Below the pieces are notes generated by a model. That model saw only the letters and a program-made list of their open reading frames with translations, made no database searches and was not told the origin of the DNA. Source: Chryseobacterium sp. JV274 (GTDB lineage: Bacteria > Bacteroidota > Bacteroidia > Flavobacteriales > Weeksellaceae). From it: 64,000 nt of DNA. The position numbers and the translations under genes were made by a program. Every line of letters starts with the position of its first letter. Positions within the stretch are counted from its first letter, which is position 1. The stretch is from assembly GCF_903969135.1 (NCBI RefSeq), contig NZ_LR824569.1, positions 2,046,001 to 2,110,000 of the forward strand, written 5' to 3'. Below are positions 53,114-60,409 of the stretch, one piece after another.

Positions 53114-53482
53114 TCTATTAATTTTTATTTCAACGATAGTCAAAAACTATAAACATGTATTTCCGACTGCATGAGAATTAAGACTAAATTGTGGTATTAA
53201 GTTAATCATTTTTCAGATTAACTTAAATAAAAACAGCAGTATAGGGCTCAATTTAGAATTACTCAACGTAAGAATTTTATGGAAAAAGGAAGAAAGGAAG
53301 CTTGAAGAGGAAAGTTTGATGATTGCCGGAAAATATTTGATTAATATTTATAAAAATTGAAAAAAACGAGCTATTTCAAGAACTTCTAAAAGCACCTCCA
53401 ACCTCACTCTTAAAGCTTCCGATTTTATCTCACTAAAAATAAATTAACTACCTTTATCATTACCAAACATGAAACACCTGCT
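53114..53482. other. Gene-free spacer between katG and the haem-binding protein gene
   Basis: About 370 bp without a coding frame. It includes a purine-rich stretch (GGAAAAAGGAAGAAAGGAAG at 53281-53300). Near the right end TACCTTTA (53449-53456) is a near match to the minus-7 consensus for the haem-binding gene. Confidence 0.5.
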
Positions 53483-53950
53483 ATGAAAAAAATAATTGTT
53501 ATCATTCTTGTTGCTTTTATCATCATTCAGTTTTTTCCTATTGACAAAACAAATCCGCCTCCTACACCCGGCATGGATTTTCTTAAGATCAAAAACACTC
53601 CGGAAAAAATTGCCCGTACCATCAGAACTTCTTGTTACGACTGTCATTCCAATGAAACAGCATATCCATGGTATACCAATATTTCCCCGGCTTCATGGTG
53701 GGTAAAAAATCATATTAATGAAGGCAGGAAACATCTTAATTTTTCTACCTTTGCAGTATATGAACCTAAAAGACAGCTTCATAAACTGGAGGAATCTATA
53801 GAAATGGTTGAAAAAAAAGAAATGCCGCTTGAGTCTTATTATTTAGGACATCAGAATGCCAAACTCTCGGATGAACAGCGTGCAGAACTTATCCAATACT
53901 TTAAAAAAGTAAAAGAAGATACCGAAAGAAGAATCATGTTTAATAAATAA
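53483..53950 (+). CDS. Membrane-anchored haem-binding domain protein
   Basis: 155-residue protein with an N-terminal hydrophobic helix (about 3-19) as anchor or signal, then a haem-binding domain with C51-x-x-C54-H55 (SCYDCHSN), conserved PWYTNISPASWWVKNHI and GRKHLNFSTF. It matches the Haem_bd family of small periplasmic cytochrome-like proteins common in Bacteroidota. Electron-transfer partner unknown. The DCC oxidoreductase gene starts 4 bp after its stop, so they are coupled. Confidence 0.9.
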   Translation: MKKIIVIILVAFIIIQFFPIDKTNPPPTPGMDFLKIKNTPEKIARTIRTSCYDCHSNETAYPWYTNISPASWWVKNHINEGRKHLNFSTFAVYEPKRQLHKLEESIEMVEKKEMPLESYYLGHQNAKLSDEQRAELIQYFKKVKEDTERRIMFNK

Positions 53951-53954
53951 AGTC

Positions 53955-54365
53955 GTGGAAAACTGGGAAAATAAACATATTGTGTTTTTTGACGGAGATT
54001 GCGGAGTCTGTAATTTCTGGGTACAGTGGATTTTGGAGCGTGACAAGAAAGACCAATTCATGTTTGCTTCTCTACAATCTGATTTCGGGCAACAATTTTT
54101 ATCCGAAAGAGGCCTGGAAACTAATATATTCAATACCCTGTATCTATGGAAGCCCGGACGGTATTATCAAATCAAATCAAGGGCAGTACTGGAAATCGCT
54201 AACTTATTGGGAGGAGTTTATAAACTTTCCTTTATTGGAAAAATTATACCTGCTTTTTTAAGCGACAAAGTATATGATACTATTTCCAGAAACAGGATGA
54301 AACTTGCCAATCAGAAGTGTTATTTACCGGATCAGCATCAGAAGAAAAAGTTTATTCAGGTGTAG
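53955..54365 (+). CDS. DCC family thiol-disulfide oxidoreductase
   Basis: 136-residue thioredoxin-like protein of the DCC family, named after its motif: FFDGDCGVCNFWV with C16 and C19. The rest is typical for the family (LYLWKPGRYYQIKSRAVLEI). Start is GTG at 53955, because no ATG is nearer and the frame begins VENWENKH. Lies 4 bp after the haem-binding gene. Possible role in thiol redox of exported proteins; unproven. Confidence 0.85.
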   Translation: MENWENKHIVFFDGDCGVCNFWVQWILERDKKDQFMFASLQSDFGQQFLSERGLETNIFNTLYLWKPGRYYQIKSRAVLEIANLLGGVYKLSFIGKIIPAFLSDKVYDTISRNRMKLANQKCYLPDQHQKKKFIQV

Positions 54366-54454
54366 TTTCTCTTATATACAATTTCCTTCAGATTATATAA
54401 AATACCATTCCGTAAGAAAAACCGGACAACCTAACATTAAAATGATGTGTTGCG

Positions 54455-54476
54455 GAGATTCCTACGGAATGACAAA
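54455..54476 (+). repeat. Dispersed repeat S, short copy
   Basis: GAGATTCCTACGGAATGACA resembles one arm of the element at 58233-58314 and the copy inside the LuxE-like gene. Confidence 0.5.
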
Positions 54477-54532
54477 CTTGATGGATAAGTAAACAAACTG
54501 GGATTGATTATAAAAATAATTCTATCACCCGC

Positions 54533-54564
54533 TTATTACTTATCACTTATTACTTATCACTTAT
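54533..54564. repeat. Tandem 14-bp repeat abutting the amylase stop
   Basis: TTATTACTTATCAC occurs twice in tandem (54533-54546, 54547-54560), with a partial third copy that carries the stop codon of the amylase gene. Confidence 0.75.
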
Positions 54565-56000
54565 AAATTCAGTGACCACACAGAATAAGAGTTTGGCGGG
54601 CATTGAATTTTCACCCATTTATCTCCCTGAGTTGTAGGATACCAGCCTGAGTGTCCGGTGAAATCTTTGATCTGCTGGCTGCTCCAATTGGTTTCTACCC
54701 ATCTTTCCTGCCAGTTTGATGATGTATTGATATAAACAACCAGCCCGGGATTTCCATTATATCCGTTTCGTCTTGCGATATATTCATCATTATCGGTATA
54801 CAGAATAGAAGTTGTTCCGGTAGCTTTATTGTTATGAATCCAGATCAGGTTATTTAGTCTTTCTTTGTTCAGCCATTCTTCATAATCTCTGTAAAAAATG
54901 GTTGGATATCCTTCATGAGTCAAAATATAGGCATAGGCCGGCATTTTATTGTTAATAATATCTGTGTCGTGATTGGCTACAAAAGTGACTGCTTTGTATG
55001 GATTTCTTTTCCACATCATATCATCATTCAGAACATTCAAATTTCCGTTGTCAAATGCCTCGTCCATTTTATAATAAGCTGCAAAATCAAATACAGAGCT
55101 GTTCGCATTATTGGCCCACCATTCCAATGTATTTACGTTGGAATCCCATAGTTCACCAACAGAAAATCCACCTACATTGGAATTCCAGGTATTGACAACC
55201 CAAGGACCGAAACCTTTAACGTAATCGAACCTCCAGCCATCAAATTTCATCACATTCTTATAATATTTGGCAACAGAATCGTCTCTACCCCAAAGCCAGT
55301 CCTGCACATGAGGGTTGGCATGAGACAGATCGGGAAATCCACCAAAAGCTCCTTCATCATTGTTTCCGTAAGCATTTTTATAAAAATCATTGTAGTTTCT
55401 CTGAAATTTTCCGGAAGCAACGCCTGAAAAATCAGTCCAGGTATTCGTTCCTGTAAAAGGATTGGCTTCGGATTGTCCGCCACTATTATGATTGATCACA
55501 ATATCTGCGTACACCTGCATACTTTCTGCGTGCGCTTTTGTAATCAGTGCTTCAAGTTCTGTTCTTGATCCGAAACGGGTTTCCACGCTTCCATTTTGAT
55601 TAAAATTTCCAAAATCATAATAATCTGTAGGATCATATCCCATAGAGTAAGCTCCGTTCTGCGCTTTTGAAGCTGGAGGAAGCCATACGGCACCAATTCC
55701 GGCATCGGACCATGCAGTTAATTTATCTTTAACAGTGTTCCACCAGTTTCCCCCTTCAGGAACATCCCAGTAAAAGCCCTGCATCAAAACTCCTCCACCT
55801 GGTCCTGCTATAAACTTCCCCTGCATAGATCCGGAATCATTTCCGGTACTGAAAGGGCGGCCGTCATGATGAGTGACATTCACAGTTTTGTTATGAACTT
55901 CTTCCTGCCCGGAAGTCTCCGTAATCAATTCATCCCTGTTCTGACAAGAGTTAACCAGTGCTAAAGCCAATAGGGAAAGGAAAAAATATGTTTTTTTCAT
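54561..56000 (-). CDS. Lipoprotein alpha-amylase (GH13)
   Basis: 479-residue GH13 enzyme. Lipobox with C19 (LVNSCQ) anchors it to a membrane. The (beta/alpha)8 barrel shows region I DIVINH, region II GWRFDYVKG with nucleophile D259, region III GELWD with acid/base E283, and region IV VANHD with D345. All catalytic residues are intact. It resembles the single-domain amylases of barley/G4-amylase type that attack internal alpha-1,4 bonds. No Sus genes are near, so it is not in a polysaccharide-utilisation locus. Confidence 0.92.
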   Translation of the reverse strand: MKKTYFFLSLLALALVNSCQNRDELITETSGQEEVHNKTVNVTHHDGRPFSTGNDSGSMQGKFIAGPGGGVLMQGFYWDVPEGGNWWNTVKDKLTAWSDAGIGAVWLPPASKAQNGAYSMGYDPTDYYDFGNFNQNGSVETRFGSRTELEALITKAHAESMQVYADIVINHNSGGQSEANPFTGTNTWTDFSGVASGKFQRNYNDFYKNAYGNNDEGAFGGFPDLSHANPHVQDWLWGRDDSVAKYYKNVMKFDGWRFDYVKGFGPWVVNTWNSNVGGFSVGELWDSNVNTLEWWANNANSSVFDFAAYYKMDEAFDNGNLNVLNDDMMWKRNPYKAVTFVANHDTDIINNKMPAYAYILTHEGYPTIFYRDYEEWLNKERLNNLIWIHNNKATGTTSILYTDNDEYIARRNGYNGNPGLVVYINTSSNWQERWVETNWSSQQIKDFTGHSGWYPTTQGDKWVKIQCPPNSYSVWSLNL

Positions 56001-56173
56001 CGTAATAATTAATTATCAATCTATTAAACAAGATACAATTTTATTGAAAACAAATTCAAACGAATGGGAAATATTTTAATTTTTAATAATAAATCAAGAA
56101 GAAAGCCATTTAAAATTTTCATTAAAAAATCATAAATTTTTCAGATTCTCGAAACAATTTTTCTTTTAATCCA

Positions 56174-56181
56174 TATATTTG
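56174..56181 (+). promoter_or_regulatory. Minus-7 box for DUF4290-murA
   Basis: TATATTTG, exact TAnnTTTG match ending 6 bp before ATG 56188; excludes the in-frame TTG at 56179, which lies within the box. Confidence 0.5.
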
Positions 56182-56187
56182 CATACT

Positions 56188-56865
56188 ATGGAATACAATA
56201 CCCAAAAAACTCAGCTTAATATGCCGGAATATGGCAGAATAATACAACAGTTGGTTGAGCGCTGCAAAGAACTTCCTACCAAAGAGGAAAGGAATGAAAT
56301 GGCTATGGCAATCATCGATTTTATGGGTCAGAGAAACCCACAACTTCGCGACGAGGAAAATTATAAACATAAACTTTGGGACCATCTTTTTATTCTTGCT
56401 AATCATGATCTGGACGTAGACTCTCCTTATCCGTTCCCAACTCCGGAACAATTGGCAGAAAAACCTAAAAGAATGGAATATCCAAAACTTCAAGGTGACT
56501 TTAAGTTTTACGGAAAGAGTATTCTTCAATTGATAGAAAAAGCAATCGAACTGGAATCTGGTGATGAAAAAGAGGCCCTTATCGAAGTGATTGCCAACAA
56601 TATGAAGAAGTCTTATAATGTCTATAATAAAGAACATGTGACGGACGATGTTATCTTCCGCCACCTGAAAGAACTGTCTGAAAACAGGTTGGACCTTACG
56701 GGAATAGATTCACTTGAAAAAAGTAAAATCTATTACACCAGCAATAACAACAACCGAAATAATAACAATAACAACAATAGGAACAGCAACAACAGCAATA
56801 ATAAGAACAATAACCAGCCTAACAAGAGAAGGCATAACAACAACAATCATAAAAACAGGAAGTAA
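56188..56865 (+). CDS. DUF4290 family protein
   Basis: 225-residue cytoplasmic protein. Residues 1-175 match DUF4290, a helical Bacteroidota family that regularly precedes murA (EYNTQKTQLNMPEYGRIIQQ; FMGQRNPQLRD). The last 40 residues are almost only Asn, Arg, Lys and His, coded by AAC/AAT-rich low-complexity DNA (56741-56862). Stop and murA start overlap (TAATG). Start ATG 56188 is chosen because the earlier TTG is within the promoter. It probably acts with MurA or the envelope; no reaction is known. Confidence 0.85.
   Translation: MEYNTQKTQLNMPEYGRIIQQLVERCKELPTKEERNEMAMAIIDFMGQRNPQLRDEENYKHKLWDHLFILANHDLDVDSPYPFPTPEQLAEKPKRMEYPKLQGDFKFYGKSILQLIEKAIELESGDEKEALIEVIANNMKKSYNVYNKEHVTDDVIFRHLKELSENRLDLTGIDSLEKSKIYYTSNNNNRNNNNNNNRNSNNSNNKNNNQPNKRRHNNNNHKNRK
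56741..56850 (+). repeat. AAC/AAT low-complexity tract encoding the Asn-rich tail
   Basis: Simple-sequence tract of AAC/AAT codons with a few AGG/AGA interruptions. It is inside the DUF4290 gene and may vary in length between strains. Confidence 0.75.
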
Positions 56866-58172
56866 TGAGTGGAACATTTCAGATAAGAGGAGGAAAAAGA
56901 CTGCAGGGCGAAATAACTCCACAAGGAGCCAAGAATGAGGCTCTACAAATTTTATGTGCGGTTCTCCTTACGGACGAAGAAGTAAGAATCAAAAATATTC
57001 CGGATATTCATGATGTAAACAGACTGATTGAAATTCTTGGAGATTTTGGAGTAAAAATTACTAAAAACGGACAGGGAGATTATACTTTCAAGGCTGATCA
57101 GGTAAATTTTGATTATATAAAATCTAACGAGTTCAAAAAAGACGGCGCAAAACTGCGTGGATCTATTATGCTGATGGGCCCGATGCTTGCCCGCTATGGA
57201 GAAGCTTATATGCCGACTCCGGGAGGTGACAAAATCGGAAGAAGAAGACTGGATACTCACTTCCAGGGGCTGGTTGAACTGGGTGCTGAATTCAATTATG
57301 ATGAAGAGGAATATTTCTATTCTTTAAAAGCTAAAGAATTAAGAGGAAAATTCATCTTATTGGAAGAAGCTTCTGTTACCGGAACTGCTAATATTGTAAT
57401 GGCAGCAGCTCTGGCAAAAGGAAAAACAAGAATCTACAACGCGGCATGCGAACCTTATCTTCAGCAATTGTGTAAAATGCTGAACAGAATGGGAGCCAAT
57501 ATCTCAGGAATCGGATCTAACCTTCTTACTATTGAAGGAGTAGATTATCTGAGAGGAACGGAGCATACAATGCTTCCGGATATGGTAGAAATCGGATCCT
57601 GGATTGGTCTTGCGGCCATGACGAAATCTGAAATTACCATCAAAAATGTAAACTGGAACCAGCTTGGTGTCATCCCAAATACATTCAGGAAATTAGGAAT
57701 CGAACTTGAGCAAAGTGGTGATGACATCTATATTCCTGCTCAGGAACATTATAAAATTCAGAAATTTATTGACGGGTCTATCCTTACTATTTCAGATGCT
57801 CCCTGGCCAGGATTTACGCCGGATTTATTATCTATTATTTTAGTGGTAGCTACTCAGGCAAAAGGAAGTATTCTGGTTCATCAGAAAATGTTTGAATCCA
57901 GATTATTCTTTGTTGATAAATTAATTGACATGGGAGCTCAGATCATTTTATGTGATCCACACAGAGCAACGGTAATCGGATTGAACCAGGAAGCTCCTCT
58001 AAGAGGCACAACGATGGTTTCCCCGGATATCAGAGCCGGAAATGCACTTCTTATTGCAGCACTTTCTGCAGAAGGAAAATCTATTATCCATAATATCGAA
58101 CAAATCGACAGAGGATATGAAAATATCGATGGAAGGCTGAAAGCAATTGGTGCTGATATCGAAAGAATTTAA
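56865..58172 (+). CDS. murA: UDP-N-acetylglucosamine 1-carboxyvinyltransferase MurA with Asp loop residue
   Basis: 435-residue MurA, first committed step of peptidoglycan synthesis. The EPT fold signatures are GAKNEALQI (K23), TPGGDKIGRRRLDTHFQG, 'SVTGTANIVMAAALAKG' and 'GYENIDGRLKAIGADIERI'. The active-site loop residue that is Cys115 in E. coli is D122 (codon GAC at 57228-57230), the change that in other species keeps activity but makes the enzyme insensitive to fosfomycin. Overlaps the DUF4290 stop by 1 base (TAATG). Confidence 0.95.
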   Translation: MSGTFQIRGGKRLQGEITPQGAKNEALQILCAVLLTDEEVRIKNIPDIHDVNRLIEILGDFGVKITKNGQGDYTFKADQVNFDYIKSNEFKKDGAKLRGSIMLMGPMLARYGEAYMPTPGGDKIGRRRLDTHFQGLVELGAEFNYDEEEYFYSLKAKELRGKFILLEEASVTGTANIVMAAALAKGKTRIYNAACEPYLQQLCKMLNRMGANISGIGSNLLTIEGVDYLRGTEHTMLPDMVEIGSWIGLAAMTKSEITIKNVNWNQLGVIPNTFRKLGIELEQSGDDIYIPAQEHYKIQKFIDGSILTISDAPWPGFTPDLLSIILVVATQAKGSILVHQKMFESRLFFVDKLIDMGAQIILCDPHRATVIGLNQEAPLRGTTMVSPDIRAGNALLIAALSAEGKSIIHNIEQIDRGYENIDGRLKAIGADIERI

Positions 58173-58191
58173 AATTATTTTATTTAATATG

Positions 58192-58224
58192 GAAGCGTTC
58201 AGAGTAATCTGAGCGCTTTTTTGT
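58192..58224 (+). terminator. Terminator after murA
   Basis: Stem AAGCGTTCAG / CTGAGCGCTT (one G-U) with a six-base loop and T run, 20 bp past the stop. Confidence 0.85.
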
Positions 58225-58232
58225 TTGACTTT

Positions 58233-58314
58233 TGTCATTCTGACGAAGGAAGAATCTTATTATCAGTCAAATACATGAGATTCTTCACTACATTTCATCT
58301 CGTTCAGAATGACA
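58233..58314. repeat. Dispersed palindromic repeat S, full element
   Basis: Left arm TGTCATTCTGACGAAGGAAG ending AATCT (58233-58257); right arm AGATTCTTC...GTTCAGAATGACA (58278-58314), separated by 20 bases. It is an imperfect inverted repeat like the REP/MITE-type elements that are frequent in Bacteroidota spacers. Partial copies lie at 33150-33176 (inside a gene) and 54455-54476. Confidence 0.75.
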
Positions 58315-58384
58315 CTTTTGAGGCAACCTCAATTCTGTACCGATTAATTATTGTTTTTTTATATCTGCTTTTAATAAAAAATAA

Positions 58385-58414
58385 AAAGTGTCCGGTAAAA
58401 GTACCGGACACTTT
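58385..58414 (-). terminator. Terminator after the NIL-domain gene
   Basis: Perfect 13-bp stem AAAGTGTCCGGTA / TACCGGACACTTT with an AAAG loop and minus-strand T run, 27 bp past the stop. Confidence 0.92.
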
Positions 58415-58441
58415 GAGTAATTAAAACTATATGAATCTCAC

Positions 58442-58753
58442 TTAAAAATACTTTCTGCAGATATACTCCACCGTCGTATTCATAAGTTTATTTTTATTCA
58501 GATAGATTTCAAGCTGCTGAAAATCTTCTGAACTGACATTAATATATAACTGCACTGAACCAAAACTATATCCGTTCACATACTCTACATTAGCGGATAG
58601 CACTCTATGACAGATCCCAAATTGATTGTAGATGGTATTCATTAAATGTTCAAATTTCATTTTGCCATTCAACTCTATTTCCAATAACAATTCTTTTTTA
58701 GGCAGATTAATTTTATTTTGTAAAACCTGCAGGCCCGGATTAGGTGTAATCAT
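58442..58753 (-). CDS. Stand-alone NIL-domain protein
   Basis: 103-residue protein. Residues 20-100 match the NIL (ferredoxin-like) domain found at the C-terminus of the MetN ATPase of methionine importers: LLLEIELNGKM opening, QFGICHRVLSANVEYVNG and FGSVQLYINVS. No ATPase domain precedes it, and no methionine importer genes are near. It could be a free sensor or regulatory domain that binds methionine, or the rest of a broken metN. The frame is intact and it has a terminator, so it is probably expressed. Confidence 0.7.
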   Translation of the reverse strand: MITPNPGLQVLQNKINLPKKELLLEIELNGKMKFEHLMNTIYNQFGICHRVLSANVEYVNGYSFGSVQLYINVSSEDFQQLEIYLNKNKLMNTTVEYICRKYF

Positions 58754-58831
58754 CGCTAAACATTTTTTGGTTAAACTTCTAAGATCATATTGCGTTCTGC
58801 ATTTAAATCTGTGACAAAAATATAAAAAAAC

Positions 58832-58861
58832 ATTAGTCCACCAAATTAGTAGACTAATGTT
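58832..58861 (-). terminator. Hairpin downstream of YiiX-type gene
   Basis: Stem CATTAGTC / GACTAATG with a long loop and T run on the minus strand; second hairpin after the YiiX-type gene. Confidence 0.55.
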
Positions 58862-58885
58862 TTTTAAATTTTAACATAAAAAAAA

Positions 58886-58904
58886 AGAAGCCTCTTCAGC
58901 TTCT
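58886..58904 (-). terminator. Terminator after YiiX-type gene
   Basis: Short stem AGAAGC / GCTTCT with a T run on the minus side, 10 bp past the stop. Confidence 0.7.
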
Positions 58905-58913
58905 CTCAATATT

Positions 58914-59576
58914 TTAATAACTCCCTACTCGTTCTAATCTATCAGAACCAGCAAGTCCATTGGGGTTACAACCAGGCTCTCCTTCAGGGATCTTCAGATT
59001 TTTCCTGGTATAAAATTCTTCCCAGAATGCATTCGTTTTTCCTGTTTTAGGATCAATGAATGTCATGGGCTCCAGTTTGAAAATATTTTCTGCCCTAAAA
59101 GCTCTTTCAACGAAATCTGAACAGTAATATGAATTTTCATCCAGGATGTAATTGAAGTTATAAGGTTTTCCAAGCATAGAATTCGCTTTTTCAACAGCTT
59201 CAGGAATTATTTTCTGGTATTCGGTCTTCAAACGATAAACAATTACCTCCTGCCCATCTTCTTTCTGGTCTTTGATAAAATCTTTCAGATCCTGTTTCTG
59301 AGAACCTCCTTTTGGCGCAGCATGCAAAACAAACATTTTGTTACCATCTTTTTCCAGAATTCCTATGTGATCAAATGAAGCTATTTTTTGTTTTTGAGTC
59401 ACATTATTAATAGCACCGGAAAGCCCCGATTCTTTAGCCGTTACGAAAAGCAGATCTCCATTTTTGAGCAGTACATTACCGGAATAAGTATTTTTGCACT
59501 GTATCAATAATAACATCAGACAGAACAAAAACCCAACAACAGTATTTTTTCTTTTTTTAATTCTAAATTCAGACAT
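58914..59576 (-). CDS. YiiX-family (NlpC/P60-like) lipoprotein
   Basis: 220-residue protein with a lipobox ending at C27 (LLLIQC). The papain-like permuted NlpC/P60 (YiiX/YebB) fold has H70 (ASFDHIGI) and nucleophile C152 (YYCSDFV), both present. Proteins of this type are putative peptidoglycan peptidases or amidases. The minus-7 box TAATTTTG lies at 59596-59603; the neighbouring two-component genes diverge from it, and the divergent spacing suggests coordinated control. Substrate unproven. Confidence 0.85.
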   Translation of the reverse strand: MSEFRIKKRKNTVVGFLFCLMLLLIQCKNTYSGNVLLKNGDLLFVTAKESGLSGAINNVTQKQKIASFDHIGILEKDGNKMFVLHAAPKGGSQKQDLKDFIKDQKEDGQEVIVYRLKTEYQKIIPEAVEKANSMLGKPYNFNYILDENSYYCSDFVERAFRAENIFKLEPMTFIDPKTGKTNAFWEEFYTRKNLKIPEGEPGCNPNGLAGSDRLERVGSY

Positions 59577-59595
59577 TTGATTATACTTTCGGTGC

Positions 59596-59603
59596 CAAAA
59601 TTA
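59596..59603 (-). promoter_or_regulatory. Minus-7 box for YiiX-type gene
   Basis: TAATTTTG on the minus strand, exact match, 20 bp before the ATG. Confidence 0.45.
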
Positions 59604-59618
59604 CAAAATAGAAATCAT

Positions 59619-59626
59619 TACATTTG
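59619..59626 (+). promoter_or_regulatory. Minus-7 box for the response regulator
   Basis: TACATTTG, exact TAnnTTTG match, 52 bp before the regulator ATG; divergent from the box at 59596-59603. Confidence 0.45.
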
Positions 59627-59677
59627 TGGGAATATTGATCTATTCTTCACATCAACCCAAACATTTCACAGATTCTT

Positions 59678-60382
59678 ATGCCACATATTTTATTAGTTGA
59701 AGATGATGACAGACTTTCAAAACTGATTGCAAAAGGATTTCAGGAAGCTGAATTTGAGGTAACCGTAGCATATGACGGAATCATAGGTTTGAAACTGGCT
59801 TTGCAGACCAATTTTGATCTGGTAGTCACAGATATTGTCCTGCCTAAAAAAAACGGACTTGAATTCTGTAATGAAATCAAAGCATTACAACCGAATCTTC
59901 CTGTAATTATGCTGACTGCACTGGGAACTACTGATGACAAGCTGGAGGGATTTGATGCCGGAGCCGATGATTATCTTACCAAACCTTTTGAAATGCGCGA
60001 ACTGACAGCAAGGATCAAAGTACTTCTGAAACGCTTTTCACAACAGAGACAGCAAAAAGTGTCTGTTCTTACCTATGAAGGAATTGAAATGAATCTGGAG
60101 CAGAAAACGGTGCGCAGAGATCATACTCCAATAAAACTGACTCCGAAAGAATTTAACCTCTTAAAATTCATGCTGGAAAATTCGGAAAGGGTTCTTCCCC
60201 GAAGTGAAATTGCAGAAAAAGTGTGGGAAACCCACTTTGACACAGGAACGAATTTTATTGATGTATACATTAATTATCTCCGAAAAAAAATTGATAAAGA
60301 TTTTGAAGTTAAGCTGATCCACACCAAAGCCGGCATGGGATTTATCCTGAAAAAAGACTATGAATCAGGCTTTGTGCAGTAA
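59678..60382 (+). CDS. OmpR-family response regulator
   Basis: 234-residue regulator. Receiver domain with ED pocket (EDDD) and D52 (VVTDIVLPKKNG), Thr in MLTALG and Lys in YLTKPFEMREL. The C-terminal winged helix has VRRDHTPIKLTPKEFNLLKF and the 'NYLRKKIDKDFEVKLIHTKA' tail. Followed after 27 bp by its kinase. It may control mgtC and the efflux gene downstream or the divergent YiiX-type gene; this is inferred from position. Confidence 0.93.
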   Translation: MPHILLVEDDDRLSKLIAKGFQEAEFEVTVAYDGIIGLKLALQTNFDLVVTDIVLPKKNGLEFCNEIKALQPNLPVIMLTALGTTDDKLEGFDAGADDYLTKPFEMRELTARIKVLLKRFSQQRQQKVSVLTYEGIEMNLEQKTVRRDHTPIKLTPKEFNLLKFMLENSERVLPRSEIAEKVWETHFDTGTNFIDVYINYLRKKIDKDFEVKLIHTKAGMGFILKKDYESGFVQ

Positions 60383-60409
60383 TCACTGAGATAAACTAAA
60401 AATATCAGG

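Noticed and set aside
53281..53330. Purine-rich stretch before the haem-binding gene as a regulatory element
   Set aside because: Simple low-complexity sequence that also occurs at 49930-49970; no structure supports a function.
54561..56000. A starch-utilisation (Sus) locus
   Set aside because: The amylase is a lone lipoprotein; no SusC/SusD pair is near. The only TonB receptor in the window lacks SusD and is 33 kb away.
56179..56187. TTG start of the DUF4290 gene
   Set aside because: The TTG is inside the TATATTTG box; the next ATG at 56188 begins the family sequence.
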